A DNA stretch of 49,795 nucleotides from Nitrospira sp. (GTDB taxonomy: Bacteria > Nitrospirota > Nitrospiria > Nitrospirales > Nitrospiraceae), in the NCBI GenBank assembly GCA_020846195.1, contig JADLEJ010000025.1:1-49795 (forward strand), read 5' to 3'. The translations under genes and the position numbers were made by a program. Each line of letters starts with the position of its first letter. Position 1 is the stretch's first letter. Below, piece after piece: positions 8,672-16,312 of the stretch. The notes below the pieces were generated by a model. It was given only the letters and a program-made list of their open reading frames with translations, searched no databases and was not told the origin of the DNA.

Positions 8672-8729
8672 GCGGCGCGCCGAAGGCCCAGTTCACCGAG
8701 AACAACGGCTATCGATGATATTCGCAGCG
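8672..8729 (+). pseudogene. Relic of the methyltransferase 3' end
   Basis: About 49 of 58 bases match 4493-4550, the last codons of the methyltransferase at 3064-4554. Translated in that frame it reads GAPKAQFTENNGYR, stop, YSQR, against GAPKAQFTETKGFRWYSQR in the intact gene, so the Trp codon is now TGA. No further homology is seen on either side. It looks like the surviving 3' end of a lost paralogue or of a recombination event. Confidence 0.8.
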
Positions 8730-8763
8730 GGGACCTTGGCGAAGAGAGAGAAGAGTCTCCCCT

Positions 8764-9105
8764 CTAGGCCTCAAGATCATCATCAACCAAGATGTCATCC
8801 ACGACATCTTCAACGACCGAGTGCAGCTCAACACTGAACCATTCCCGAAAGGTCTTGAAGTCACGTTTCTTCGGCCAGGCTGAAGTATCGGTATGTCAGC
8901 CATCAAGTTCCCGTTCAAATATTTCGGCATAGATGCGCTGTAGAATCCGCAGCCCTTCCTCATCGCTTTCAAATTCAGGAACGAGATAGACGGTTTGTTC
9001 GCTCTCCGCATCTGGAACCAAGCCGAAATCATCAAGGCCAGCAGCCCAATCAAGAAACGGCTGTTTCGGGCGAACAATCGATGCAGCGCGATTCAACATA
9101 TCCAC
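8764..9105 (-). pseudogene. Hypothetical protein interrupted by an in-frame TGA
   Basis: A GTG start at 9105 (MDMLNRAASIVRPKQP) opens a 113-codon frame ending at TAG (8764-8766), with one internal TGA at 8896-8898 (codon 70). Coding character continues in the same frame after the TGA: HTDTSAWPKKRDFKTFREW, then VELHSVVEDVVDD. The context ERELDG-stop-HTD suggests that a TGG (Trp) codon became TGA. The protein type is a small acidic hypothetical whose function I do not know. It follows the XRE antitoxin gene on the same strand. Confidence 0.75.
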
Positions 9106-9144
9106 AACCCTGTTGTCGAATATGGCGCTCGGCCACGACTCTAC

Positions 9145-9429
9145 CTATGCCGCAAATTCGATCCGGACTGCTCGTCCGAGCCGTGCTTCCAACGTAATGA
9201 GCATCTCCAGGCTAAACTTATCCCACTTCCCACGGACAAGATCCAAGACGCGTGATTGGGCAATGCCAAGGCGCTTGGCCGCTTCCGCCTGGGTGAGCTT
9301 CTGCTTCTCGATATAGAGGCGAAGGTCGCTCATCAGACTGGAACGCATTTGGAGTACTGCGGCCTCGGCCGGATCGAAACCGAGATCCGTAAAGACATTG
9401 CCGCTGGACTTCGTCGTTTTCTTTTTCAT
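9145..9429 (-). CDS. XRE-family HTH antitoxin, apparently orphan
   Basis: A 94-residue protein with a Cro/C1-type helix-turn-helix at residues ~38-75 (LTQAEAAKRLGIAQSRVLDL). The N-terminal extension (DLGFDPAEAAVLQMRSSL) is typical of antitoxins that follow a RelE/Gp49-like toxin. Such a toxin would be expected upstream, but none is readable at 9430-9758. Promoter autorepression is expected for the family. Confidence 0.82.
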   Translation of the reverse strand: MKKKTTKSSGNVFTDLGFDPAEAAVLQMRSSLMSDLRLYIEKQKLTQAEAAKRLGIAQSRVLDLVRGKWDKFSLEMLITLEARLGRAVRIEFAA

Positions 9430-9513
9430 GATCGACCCCCGATCAGGCAGTACCGCTGACGCGCCAACTCAATTGCAGACTTTTACCTTTTTGCGCCACA
9501 TGGCAGATGGTAA

Positions 9514-9694
9514 TCACCTACCCACACCAATCGCTGCACCGCCACCTTGCCTGATGGACTTTCCCTTCGCGTCGAAGACGTCCACCACCACAGAGGGCGC
9601 CCCCTGCACAAAAATCTGATCAGGGTGTTCCCACAGACGGCAAAAGAGCAATAAAACCTACAGCCAATATATGACGCCGACTCTGAAATATCAT
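9514..9694 (-). pseudogene. Possible broken small exported protein in a 330-base gap
   Basis: The gap 9430-9758 holds no intact gene. On the minus strand, AAGGAGAGGTC precedes an ATG at 9694. It opens a signal-peptide-like stretch (MIFQSRRHILAVGFIALLPS) that stops at 9620. The adjacent frame continues plausibly (HPDQIFVQGAPSVVVDVFDA) to a stop at 9514. A small deletion in a lipoprotein-like gene would explain this. The evidence is only the ribosome-binding site, the hydrophobic start and the frame change. Confidence 0.3.
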
Positions 9695-9758
9695 GACCTC
9701 TCCTTCGCAATTGACTAATACTGGACATGCTCAGAAAAGCATAAAAATATGTGGCGTT

Positions 9759-10049
9759 TTATTTCTCTGACAACCTCTCGATGAGTAGCGAGAGTCCTGG
9801 CGTTGCAAGGTTCAATTTAACAACTAATCGCTCTATCACTGCATCGGTTTCTTCCTCGGTTTCGCTAGTGATGACAGCAACATAGAGTGAATTATCTTTG
9901 ACGGTTGAGGAATAATGATCCGGCAGGATGGTACACAGGCTATTAAGTAATGTCCGCACACGATCAGGCGATAGCGGCTTGGTGGCAAAGGGGTCATCTT
10001 TAGAAGGTCCCAGATACTCATAATAAACGCGGTACTTGAAGTTGTTCAT
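9759..10049 (-). CDS. Small hypothetical protein
   Basis: A 96-residue protein beginning MNNFKYRVYYEYLGPSKDD. The ATG at 10049 follows a strong GAGGGGGGAG site with six bases between, which supports a real gene. It reads as an alternating alpha/beta domain (YVAVITSETEEETDAVIER) with no motif I know. It is AT-richer than the flanking genes and sits among toxin-antitoxin genes, so horizontal origin is plausible. Confidence 0.6.
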   Translation of the reverse strand: MNNFKYRVYYEYLGPSKDDPFATKPLSPDRVRTLLNSLCTILPDHYSSTVKDNSLYVAVITSETEEETDAVIERLVVKLNLATPGLSLLIERLSEK

Positions 10050-10096
10050 GTGCTCCCCCCTCGATTATGGTACTTATGCGCGCCCGCATCCCCGGG

Positions 10097-10231
10097 TCAA
10101 TCAGCATCTTTCATTGCTCCCAAGTCACTCACCACACATTCCACCTCACCTACAGTTTCCATCACCATGCGGATGGTTGCAGCTCAGGCGGCGATGACTT
10201 CCTTGCAGCTTTTCTCGAGACGGGATATTCC
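10097..10231 (-). pseudogene. Relic of a Ppx/GppA C-terminus
   Basis: In the minus-strand frame this reads EVIAA, stop, AATIRMVMETVGEVECVVSDLG. The intact phosphatase at 10900-11850 has EVIAAGALIIRTIMETLGERECLVSDLG at the matching place (first part EVIAAGALII, then RTIMETLGERECLVSDLG). About 40 codons are recognisable. An internal stop and a terminal TGA show that it is dead. The HigBA pair lies between this relic and the intact gene, so the toxin-antitoxin pair is bracketed by two copies of the same 3' end. Confidence 0.85.
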
Positions 10232-10243
10232 AGCAAACACCCG

Positions 10244-10510
10244 TCAGGCGATCTTTCTTTTTCGCATTGCTTTATCGAGATCGAACGTAGCCTGGAGATT
10301 CATCCAGAGCTTGGCGGATGTCCCCAGCACACGTGCCAGATCCAAAGCAGAGTCCGCCGTAATATCGCGCTTGCCTTTGACCAACTCATTGAGACGCGCC
10401 CGTGTCCAGCCTAGCTTCTGAGCCAGTGCAGCCTGGGTCATCTTTCCGGGAACGAGAAACTCCTCAAGCAGCATTTCGCCAGGATGAAAGGGATTTGGGG
10501 GAAGTCTCAT
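10244..10510 (-). CDS. higA: HigA antitoxin
   Basis: 88 residues from the ATG at 10510, chosen because GGAGGAG stands six bases upstream. MRLPPNPFHPGEMLLEEFL is the hallmark N-terminus of HigA/VapI antitoxins. It is followed by a Cro-type HTH at ~25-65 (MTQAALAQKLGWTRARLNEL) and KRDITADSALDLARVLGTS. It lies 27 bases downstream of higB, in the toxin-first order typical of HigBA. It should neutralise HigB and repress the operon. Confidence 0.93.
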   Translation of the reverse strand: MRLPPNPFHPGEMLLEEFLVPGKMTQAALAQKLGWTRARLNELVKGKRDITADSALDLARVLGTSAKLWMNLQATFDLDKAMRKRKIA

Positions 10511-10537
10511 GGCTTTCTCCTCCATATATCTTGAGTT

Positions 10538-10828
10538 TCAATGATAATCGACGACTTGAACCTCATAAGCATTGCCGGCCTGCCAACGAAAGACCACCCG
10601 CCATTGGTCGTTGATCCGAATGGAGTGACGACCCTTCCATTCGCCTTTCAACGCCTCCAGTCGATTTCCCGGAGGCTCACGAAGGTCCACTATCTCCGAC
10701 GCATCGTGCAAATAGAGCAGCTTTCGACGAGCGACTCGGATTAAATCCGGCGGAAAGCGCAGAACGGCATTCGATCGCCGATCATCGAACAAGTCTTCCG
10801 CAAGTCGATTGGCAAAGGATTCAATCAC
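10538..10828 (-). CDS. higB: HigB toxin (RelE superfamily)
   Basis: A 96-residue RelE/ParE-fold protein starting with GTG at 10828 (MIESFANRLAEDLFDD). KLLYLHDASEIVDLREPPGN, RLEALKGEWKGRHSIRIND and WRVVFRW are the conserved HigB segments. The family cleaves mRNA on the ribosome. The frame is intact and the antitoxin gene follows directly. There is no clear ribosome-binding site, and a TAACAT-like -10 stands close upstream, so the message may be leaderless. Confidence 0.92.
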   Translation of the reverse strand: MIESFANRLAEDLFDDRRSNAVLRFPPDLIRVARRKLLYLHDASEIVDLREPPGNRLEALKGEWKGRHSIRINDQWRVVFRWQAGNAYEVQVVDYH

Positions 10829-10837
10829 AAAGATATG

Positions 10838-10854
10838 TTATCGAATCTCGATAA
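10838..10854. promoter_or_regulatory. Palindromic operator upstream of higBA
   Basis: TTATCGA-ATC-TCGATAA: two perfect seven-base arms with a three-base spacer, ten bases from the higB start and covering the likely -10. It is the expected position for HigA autorepression. Confidence 0.7.
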
Positions 10855-10899
10855 CTTCAGGCAAGAGGGGGTCGAACAGTTACATCATCGGCACACAGG

Positions 10900-11850
10900 T
10901 CACACTGGACGCTTCGCAAGATCAATCAACACCCCTTCCCTCAACCCCAGATCACTGACCAAACACTCCCTCTCCCCCAGCGTTTCCATGATCGTGCGGA
11001 TGATGAGGGCGCCGGCGGCGATGACTTCTTCACGGTTGTTTTCCAATCCTGGCAGGCCGACTCGATCCGCTTTCGCTCGGCTGAGCAGGGTTTGCTCAAG
11101 TTGCTGAATCGTTTCAAGTTGCAGTCTGTAGTTATGGATGCGGGCCGATTCATAGGCTGGAAGCTTCTGTGCCATGGCAGCCAGGGCGGTGACGCTGCCA
11201 GCCGTGCCGACAAAGGTGACGCCTGTTGGGCGCGGCATCGCGGCGGCGGCGGTCTCCGTCTCTCTGCGCACCCAGTCCCGGGCCTGCTGAATCTCCTCGG
11301 CGGTCGGCGGATCGTGATGAAGTATCCGTTCGCATAGACGCACAACTCCGATATCGATGGAACGGACAACCGGCTGCTGGCCCGGCCGGTCTAGAATGAA
11401 TTCCGTGCTGCCGCCGCCGATATCGAGCGCGAGTATATCGGTCACGCCGGTAGGAAGCCCCGAACGAATACCGAGCAACGTCCGCCAGGCTTCTTCCTCG
11501 CCGGTAATGACTTCAATGTCGAGTCCGGCTTCGCGTTTCGCGCGGTCTAGAAACTCGGCACGATTGGCGGCATCGCGCACCGCGCTCGTCGCGACCACGG
11601 CGCAGGCATCGACGCGATAGGTTTCAATGACGGACTTCCACTCGCGAAGACAGTGGATCACCCGATCCATCGCTGCCTGGCTCAAGCGCTTATTCTGATC
11701 GACGCCTTCGCCGAGGCGCAGGATGCGCCGCTCGGATCGAAGTTCTTTGAGGGGGACGCCGGGAGAGAGGTCCGCGATGAGGAGGCGGCAGGTCAGCGTG
11801 CCGAGATCGATGCCGGCAAGCCGGCGCGGGCGGACGGATGGAGGAATCAT
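10900..11850 (-). CDS. ppx: Ppx/GppA-family exopolyphosphatase / pppGpp phosphatase
   Basis: A 316-residue protein of the ASKHA fold. AGIDLGTLTCRLLIADL (residues ~12-28) is the phosphate-1 motif, VATSAVRDAAN the following signature, and LALDIGGGSTEFIL near residue 142 the phosphate-2 motif. FVGTAGSVTALAAM gives the adenosine-like motif. It is the short form, with the first two domains only. It hydrolyses inorganic polyphosphate and/or pppGpp, and the sequence cannot separate the two. The start overlaps the stop of the preceding coiled-coil gene (ATGA at 11847-11850), so they are co-translated. A decayed copy of its 3' end lies at 10097-10231. Confidence 0.92.
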   Translation of the reverse strand: MIPPSVRPRRLAGIDLGTLTCRLLIADLSPGVPLKELRSERRILRLGEGVDQNKRLSQAAMDRVIHCLREWKSVIETYRVDACAVVATSAVRDAANRAEFLDRAKREAGLDIEVITGEEEAWRTLLGIRSGLPTGVTDILALDIGGGSTEFILDRPGQQPVVRSIDIGVVRLCERILHHDPPTAEEIQQARDWVRRETETAAAAMPRPTGVTFVGTAGSVTALAAMAQKLPAYESARIHNYRLQLETIQQLEQTLLSRAKADRVGLPGLENNREEVIAAGALIIRTIMETLGERECLVSDLGLREGVLIDLAKRPV

Positions 11851-12170
11851 TGCTCGTTCCTGATCTCGTCCATTTCAGCGTCGAGTTTCTTCCGTGCGTC
11901 TTTCAACTGCTGAATCTCACGGACAACGCGCCCGATTTCTTCGTCGTAGGTCACCCGTTCAGCCGTCTCGCCCCGCTCTTTCATCTCCACCGCCCGCTCG
12001 CCGATGTCTTTGTAGAGATCGGACAATTGCTGATCGATTTTCCTGACCTCTAGCCGTATCCGGAGTAATTCCGTCTCTTCCAGCGCGCGGCCGGCGACAT
12101 GCGCCGTGCCCAACCGCAAGGTGGCCAGCCCTGACCGAAAATCGTCTTTCAACCGCTGCAACAATCCCAT
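11847..12170 (-). CDS. Coiled-coil hypothetical protein
   Basis: A 107-residue, highly charged and almost wholly helical protein (MGLLQRLKDDFRSGLATLRL at the start, then VVREIQQLKDARKKLDAEMD). Heptad spacing of Leu/Ile/Val predicts a coiled coil from ~35 to 105. It starts eight bases after the recG stop and overlaps ppx by four bases, giving an operon recG, this gene, ppx. No enzymatic residue is seen. A larger upstream in-frame start would run through recG in another frame and is not credible. Confidence 0.72.
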   Translation of the reverse strand: MGLLQRLKDDFRSGLATLRLGTAHVAGRALEETELLRIRLEVRKIDQQLSDLYKDIGERAVEMKERGETAERVTYDEEIGRVVREIQQLKDARKKLDAEMDEIRNEQ

Positions 12171-12178
12171 GCCTCTCC

Positions 12179-14710
12179 TTAACTGATCGACCCCAGCTCC
12201 AGCTTCTGCTCCCACTTCCTCAACATCGCGTCCTTCAATCCCTGATGCCCCGGCGCGCTCAGTTGCGGATCCTGTTTGATCAGTGAAAACGCCTCCAGCC
12301 TGGCTTGCTGCAACAAATCGCCATCGCGCACGATGTTGGCCACGCGAAACTCCGGCATGCCCCACTGGCGAAACCCGAAAAATTCTCCCGGCCCCCTGAT
12401 GCGCAAATCCTCTTCCGCGATCACAAAACCATCGTTCGACTGCACCAGCGCATCCAGCCGCTCCCGCGCATTGGACTGTGGCTCGTCCCCGCCAAGCGGA
12501 TGCCGCCCCAGGGTTGGACGATTTCGCCCCAGCCCAGCCGCCATCAACAAGCAATAGGATTGTTCCGCGCCGCGCCCGACCCGGCCGCGCAATTGATGGA
12601 GTTGCGCCAAGCCGAAGCGCTCGGCATGTTCGATCATCATGATCGTTGCATTGGGCACATCGACGCCGACTTCAATCACCGTCGTGGCGACAAGCAGATG
12701 GATCTTCCCTGCCTTGAAATCGGCCATCACGGCTTCTTTCTCCGCCGATTTCATGCGTCCGTGCAACAAGCCAACCTTGAATTCGGCGAACTCGCCATTC
12801 TGCAATGCCTCGGCTCCTTGGATCGCCGCCTGCAAGTCGGTCTTTTCAGATTCCTCCACCAACGGATAAACGACATAGGCCTGCCGCTTATTTCCCAATT
12901 CGTCTTTGAGAATCTGATAGGCCCGGCGGCGCTGCGCGTCCCCGAATAAGAAGGTCCGCACCGGCCGGCGGCCAGGAGGCAGCATGTTGATGACGGAAAC
13001 ATCCAGATCGCCATAGACCGTCATGGCCAGCGTGCGCGGGATCGGCGTCGCCGTCAGCACGAGCACATCCGGTCGATACCCTTTATCGATCAGATTCTTC
13101 CGCTGCATCACGCCAAACTTGTGCTGCTCATCGACCACGGCGAGCCCGAGACTCTTGAACGCGACGCCTTTCTGAATCAACGCGTGCGTCCCAATCGCCA
13201 CCTGCACCTCTCCCGAAGCCAGCTGCGCCGCTTGCGTTTTTTTCACGGCCGCCTTGTCGCTCCCGCGCAGCAATGCCACGCGCAAGCCCAGCGCCTCCAA
13301 CGTCCCGGTGAGATTGCGATAGTGCTGCTCGGCGAGAATTTCCGTCGGCGCCATGAGCGCGGCCTGGTAGCCGGACCCGCAGGCCATCACGATGGCATGG
13401 AGCCCTACCACGGTCTTTCCCGATCCGACATCGCCTTGCACCAGCCGGTTCATCGGCTTGGGCGAAATCATGTCGCGATAAATCTCTCGGATGACCTGAT
13501 CCTGCGCGGACGTCAAGCGAAACGGCAGCAAGCGGCTCAGCTGATCGACAATCGGCGCCCGCGGATTGAACTTGAGCCCCTTCGGCTGCTCCCGCATGGA
13601 CTGTTGCCTAGAGGCCAAGGCCATCTGCAACAAAAACAATTCTTCAAACGCGAGCCGGCGATGCGCCGCCGTCTTCCCCTGCTCCAACAAGCGAGCGTCC
13701 GACCCGCTTTTCGGGAAATGCACGTCTTGAATGGCCTCTTGAATCGGGATCAACCGCTGGCGGGCGCGGAGCGGCACGGGTAGATGATCGCGCAAGGCTC
13801 CGGCATGCTCATCCAGCAATCCCTTCACCAGCACGCGCGACTGCCGGGACGTCCAGCCTTTGGTTTCGTGATAGATCGGGACAATCCGGCCGACGTGGAG
13901 CGCCGACTCCGCGGCCTCGCCCACCACTTCGTACTGCGCCACGTCCATGCGCGGAACCATCCATCCTTGCTTTCCCGCAATGACGCGGCCGCTCATCATG
14001 ACGACTTTTCCGACCGCCAAGACGTCCTCAAGATAACCCTGATTGAAGAACACCACCTGCATCTTTCCAGTTGCATCCTCGACGCCGACTTCCAGCACCG
14101 ACAGGCGGCGATTCCTCGTACGCTTGGCGTCGCATTTCGCAATCGCGCCGCAGATCGACGTCACCATCCCCGGCACCAGATTGCCAATCGGCGTCATCAC
14201 GGACCGATCTTCGTAGCGCCAGGGAATTGTCCATAAGGCGTCTTCAACCGTCGCCATCCCAAGCCGTTGCAATAGGGCCATGCGTTTCGGCCCCACGCCT
14301 TTCACAAACTGGACAGGCACATTCCACACGTCCTCTCGCCCCGGTCCAGGAGATACGGACGCCTCGCCGGGCAGGCTCTCGCGACTCGACAACGGCTCAG
14401 GGGTTGCTTCACGAAGCCGCCCGAGAATGGCGCAGGCCGCTTGAAGCCGCCGCTGTTGTTCGCCGATTGGAAGGGTCTGCTGGAAATCGATGAAGAGCTC
14501 TCGAAGCGAGCGCAGCCGGGATTCAATCGCCGGAGGAATCCATTCCTGCGCGAGCGCGGATTGAATCTGGCCCGACACAAAGCTGCTGAGATTCTTGACG
14601 GCTCCGGCGTGGGCGCACTCGTCCTTCGTCGCAAACTCAATCGGCCGCGCAAGGCGATCGAGCCACTCGTGAAACGTCGCAGGCAAACTGGACTCGGCGG
14701 GAGGCTCCAT
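12179..14710 (-). CDS. recG: ATP-dependent DNA helicase RecG
   Basis: About 843 residues from the ATG at 14710; a GTG at 14731 would add seven. All RecG landmarks are present: a wedge/OB domain (PVQFVKGVGPKRMALLQRLG), Walker A GDVGSGKTVVG near residue 425, the DEQH box VVDEQHKFGVMQR, TATPIPRTLAMTVYGD (motif III), and LLHGRMKSAEKEAVM with TTVIEVGVDVPNAT in the second RecA domain. The C-terminal QLHQLRGRVGRG motif VI is also present. It remodels stalled replication forks and Holliday junctions. The ~140-residue extension before the wedge domain makes it longer than the E. coli enzyme (693 residues), as in several other phyla. Confidence 0.97.
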   Translation of the reverse strand: MEPPAESSLPATFHEWLDRLARPIEFATKDECAHAGAVKNLSSFVSGQIQSALAQEWIPPAIESRLRSLRELFIDFQQTLPIGEQQRRLQAACAILGRLREATPEPLSSRESLPGEASVSPGPGREDVWNVPVQFVKGVGPKRMALLQRLGMATVEDALWTIPWRYEDRSVMTPIGNLVPGMVTSICGAIAKCDAKRTRNRRLSVLEVGVEDATGKMQVVFFNQGYLEDVLAVGKVVMMSGRVIAGKQGWMVPRMDVAQYEVVGEAAESALHVGRIVPIYHETKGWTSRQSRVLVKGLLDEHAGALRDHLPVPLRARQRLIPIQEAIQDVHFPKSGSDARLLEQGKTAAHRRLAFEELFLLQMALASRQQSMREQPKGLKFNPRAPIVDQLSRLLPFRLTSAQDQVIREIYRDMISPKPMNRLVQGDVGSGKTVVGLHAIVMACGSGYQAALMAPTEILAEQHYRNLTGTLEALGLRVALLRGSDKAAVKKTQAAQLASGEVQVAIGTHALIQKGVAFKSLGLAVVDEQHKFGVMQRKNLIDKGYRPDVLVLTATPIPRTLAMTVYGDLDVSVINMLPPGRRPVRTFLFGDAQRRRAYQILKDELGNKRQAYVVYPLVEESEKTDLQAAIQGAEALQNGEFAEFKVGLLHGRMKSAEKEAVMADFKAGKIHLLVATTVIEVGVDVPNATIMMIEHAERFGLAQLHQLRGRVGRGAEQSYCLLMAAGLGRNRPTLGRHPLGGDEPQSNARERLDALVQSNDGFVIAEEDLRIRGPGEFFGFRQWGMPEFRVANIVRDGDLLQQARLEAFSLIKQDPQLSAPGHQGLKDAMLRKWEQKLELGSIS

Positions 14711-14821
14711 AACTGGGCGGGATCGTAACACACCGCCGCGAGGCGCTCAATGAAGCCCTCCGGCGCTCACAGAGAGTTCGCAAACCGCGCTCCGGCCGAC
14801 CGTCCACATTGCAGTGAATTC

Positions 14822-14850
14822 TTGGCCCTATTCTTCTCAGGTGTTACACT
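14822..14850 (+). promoter_or_regulatory. Candidate sigma-70 promoter for the TPR metallopeptidase gene
   Basis: TTGGCC, a 17-base spacer and TACACT, ending 17 bases before the ATG. This predicts a very short leader of about ten bases. Confidence 0.45.
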
Positions 14851-14867
14851 GAGCCACCCTAACGACT

Positions 14868-16298
14868 ATGTATCGCCGCAACATCCAACATATCCTCATT
14901 CCTCTCGCTGTAGGCTTGGGCTTCTTCCTCGCCTATCAGCTGTACTTCAAAGCCCTGTGGACTACCGTGCCGGTGTCTCAGGCACCGGCTCAGGCAACCG
15001 GCGAGCCGTCAGAGCCGCACACCGCAGGATTGCAGAGCGAACCGCCGCCGACCGATGAAGAGATCAGACAGGTGCGCGGGATCGATCCTGCCATCGTGCC
15101 GGAAACCGACTCCAGCCGATTATTGGAAACCATTCGAGACGAGATCGATAAAAAGCAGCTCCCCGTTGCCGAGCGGCACCTAAAGAATCTTGCCCCGTCA
15201 ATCCTTGCCGATGCGAAGGCCAAGCCGTATGTCGCCATTCTCTGGAACAATCTTGGATTGGAACAAGAACGGCTCGACGGAACCAAAGTATCTGTTAACG
15301 CGTTCAAGAACGCCGCCGCACTGGACAATACCAACCCCATTATCCAATTGAACCTGGCTCATGCCTATTGGGAGCTGCGCGATCCAGCGTTGAGTCAGGA
15401 TTTTCTGACCGGATTAATCGCGCTCGCTCCACACGAACCCTTTCCGCATCTCGCTCTGGCGAATCTGCTCTACGAACAAGACCGGCTGAGCGAAGCCACT
15501 CAACACCTGGCGCAGGCGACCGAACGAGCCGGCAAAGATCCGCGTATCCAGTCCTACCTCGCGACCGTCACGAGTAAAGTGCGCCACACCGATACGGTGG
15601 AATCCCGCATGAATGCCAGAAGCAGCAGCCACTTTCTCGTGAAATACAATGGAGCGGAAGATCCACAGACCTGGACGGTGGTGCTGGAAATTTTAGAAGA
15701 AGCCTATCGCGAAATCGGCCAGCGATTGGGCCATTTCCCCGCCAAACCCATCGTGGTGGTCTTGCATACCAAAGATACGTTTCAAACGGCCACCGGCAGC
15801 CCAGCCTGGGCCGACGGCCTCTACGATCCGACGCTCGGCCGCATCCAAATTCCGACGCAAGGCGCCACCACCGATACGAAGTGGCTCACCAATGTCTTGC
15901 GCCATGAGTATGTGCATGCCCTTCTACATGATCGACTGGAAGGCCAGATCGGCTCGCTGCCGGTATGGCTCAATGAAGGGCTCGCGATGCAACTGGCGGG
16001 CGGCTCCTGGCCGGACCTCGACCAGGCCATGCCGAACGGCGGCTCAGTCCTGCACTTGCGCTATTTGGAAGGGGGATGGGGGCAGATGCCGCACGATGTG
16101 GCGACCCTCGCCTACCTTGAAGCCAATTCCGCCACGCACTACCTGATCGAACGATTCGGAATGAGCCGCGTAGTCGATCTTCTGGATGCGTTCAAAGCGA
16201 AGGCCACTGTTGCCACCGCGCTCCAGGATAAAATCTTTCTCACCTACGATCAATTCCACCAACAATGGCTGGATACGTTTCTCTCAAAGCGCGGCTAG
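14868..16298 (+). CDS. Membrane-anchored TPR zinc metallopeptidase (MA-family)
   Basis: A 476-residue protein. Residues 7-26 (QHILIPLAVGLGFFLAYQLY) are a signal anchor. Residues ~90-250 form TPR-like helices (AILWNNLGLEQERLDGTKVS, IIQLNLAHAYWELRDPALS). The C-terminal domain is a peptidase: LRHEYVHALLH contains HEYVH (HExxH), with LPVWLNEGLAMQLAG ~25 residues later providing the third zinc ligand Glu. This matches the peptidase MA / DUF1570 type. It probably acts in the periplasm on misfolded or cell-envelope proteins, with the TPR part giving substrate or partner contacts. The substrate is unknown. Confidence 0.85.
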   Translation: MYRRNIQHILIPLAVGLGFFLAYQLYFKALWTTVPVSQAPAQATGEPSEPHTAGLQSEPPPTDEEIRQVRGIDPAIVPETDSSRLLETIRDEIDKKQLPVAERHLKNLAPSILADAKAKPYVAILWNNLGLEQERLDGTKVSVNAFKNAAALDNTNPIIQLNLAHAYWELRDPALSQDFLTGLIALAPHEPFPHLALANLLYEQDRLSEATQHLAQATERAGKDPRIQSYLATVTSKVRHTDTVESRMNARSSSHFLVKYNGAEDPQTWTVVLEILEEAYREIGQRLGHFPAKPIVVVLHTKDTFQTATGSPAWADGLYDPTLGRIQIPTQGATTDTKWLTNVLRHEYVHALLHDRLEGQIGSLPVWLNEGLAMQLAGGSWPDLDQAMPNGGSVLHLRYLEGGWGQMPHDVATLAYLEANSATHYLIERFGMSRVVDLLDAFKAKATVATALQDKIFLTYDQFHQQWLDTFLSKRG

Positions 16299-16312
16299 CC
16301 TTTGCGACCCTC

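Noticed and set aside
8896..8898. TGA as a selenocysteine codon
   Set aside because: No SECIS-like hairpin is evident after it, no redox context, and neighbouring genes are also decaying.
9483..9728. 81-codon ORF as the missing toxin upstream of the XRE antitoxin
   Set aside because: Trp/Arg-rich sequence without RelE-like features. A signal-peptide-like start with ribosome-binding site occurs in another frame of the same stretch.
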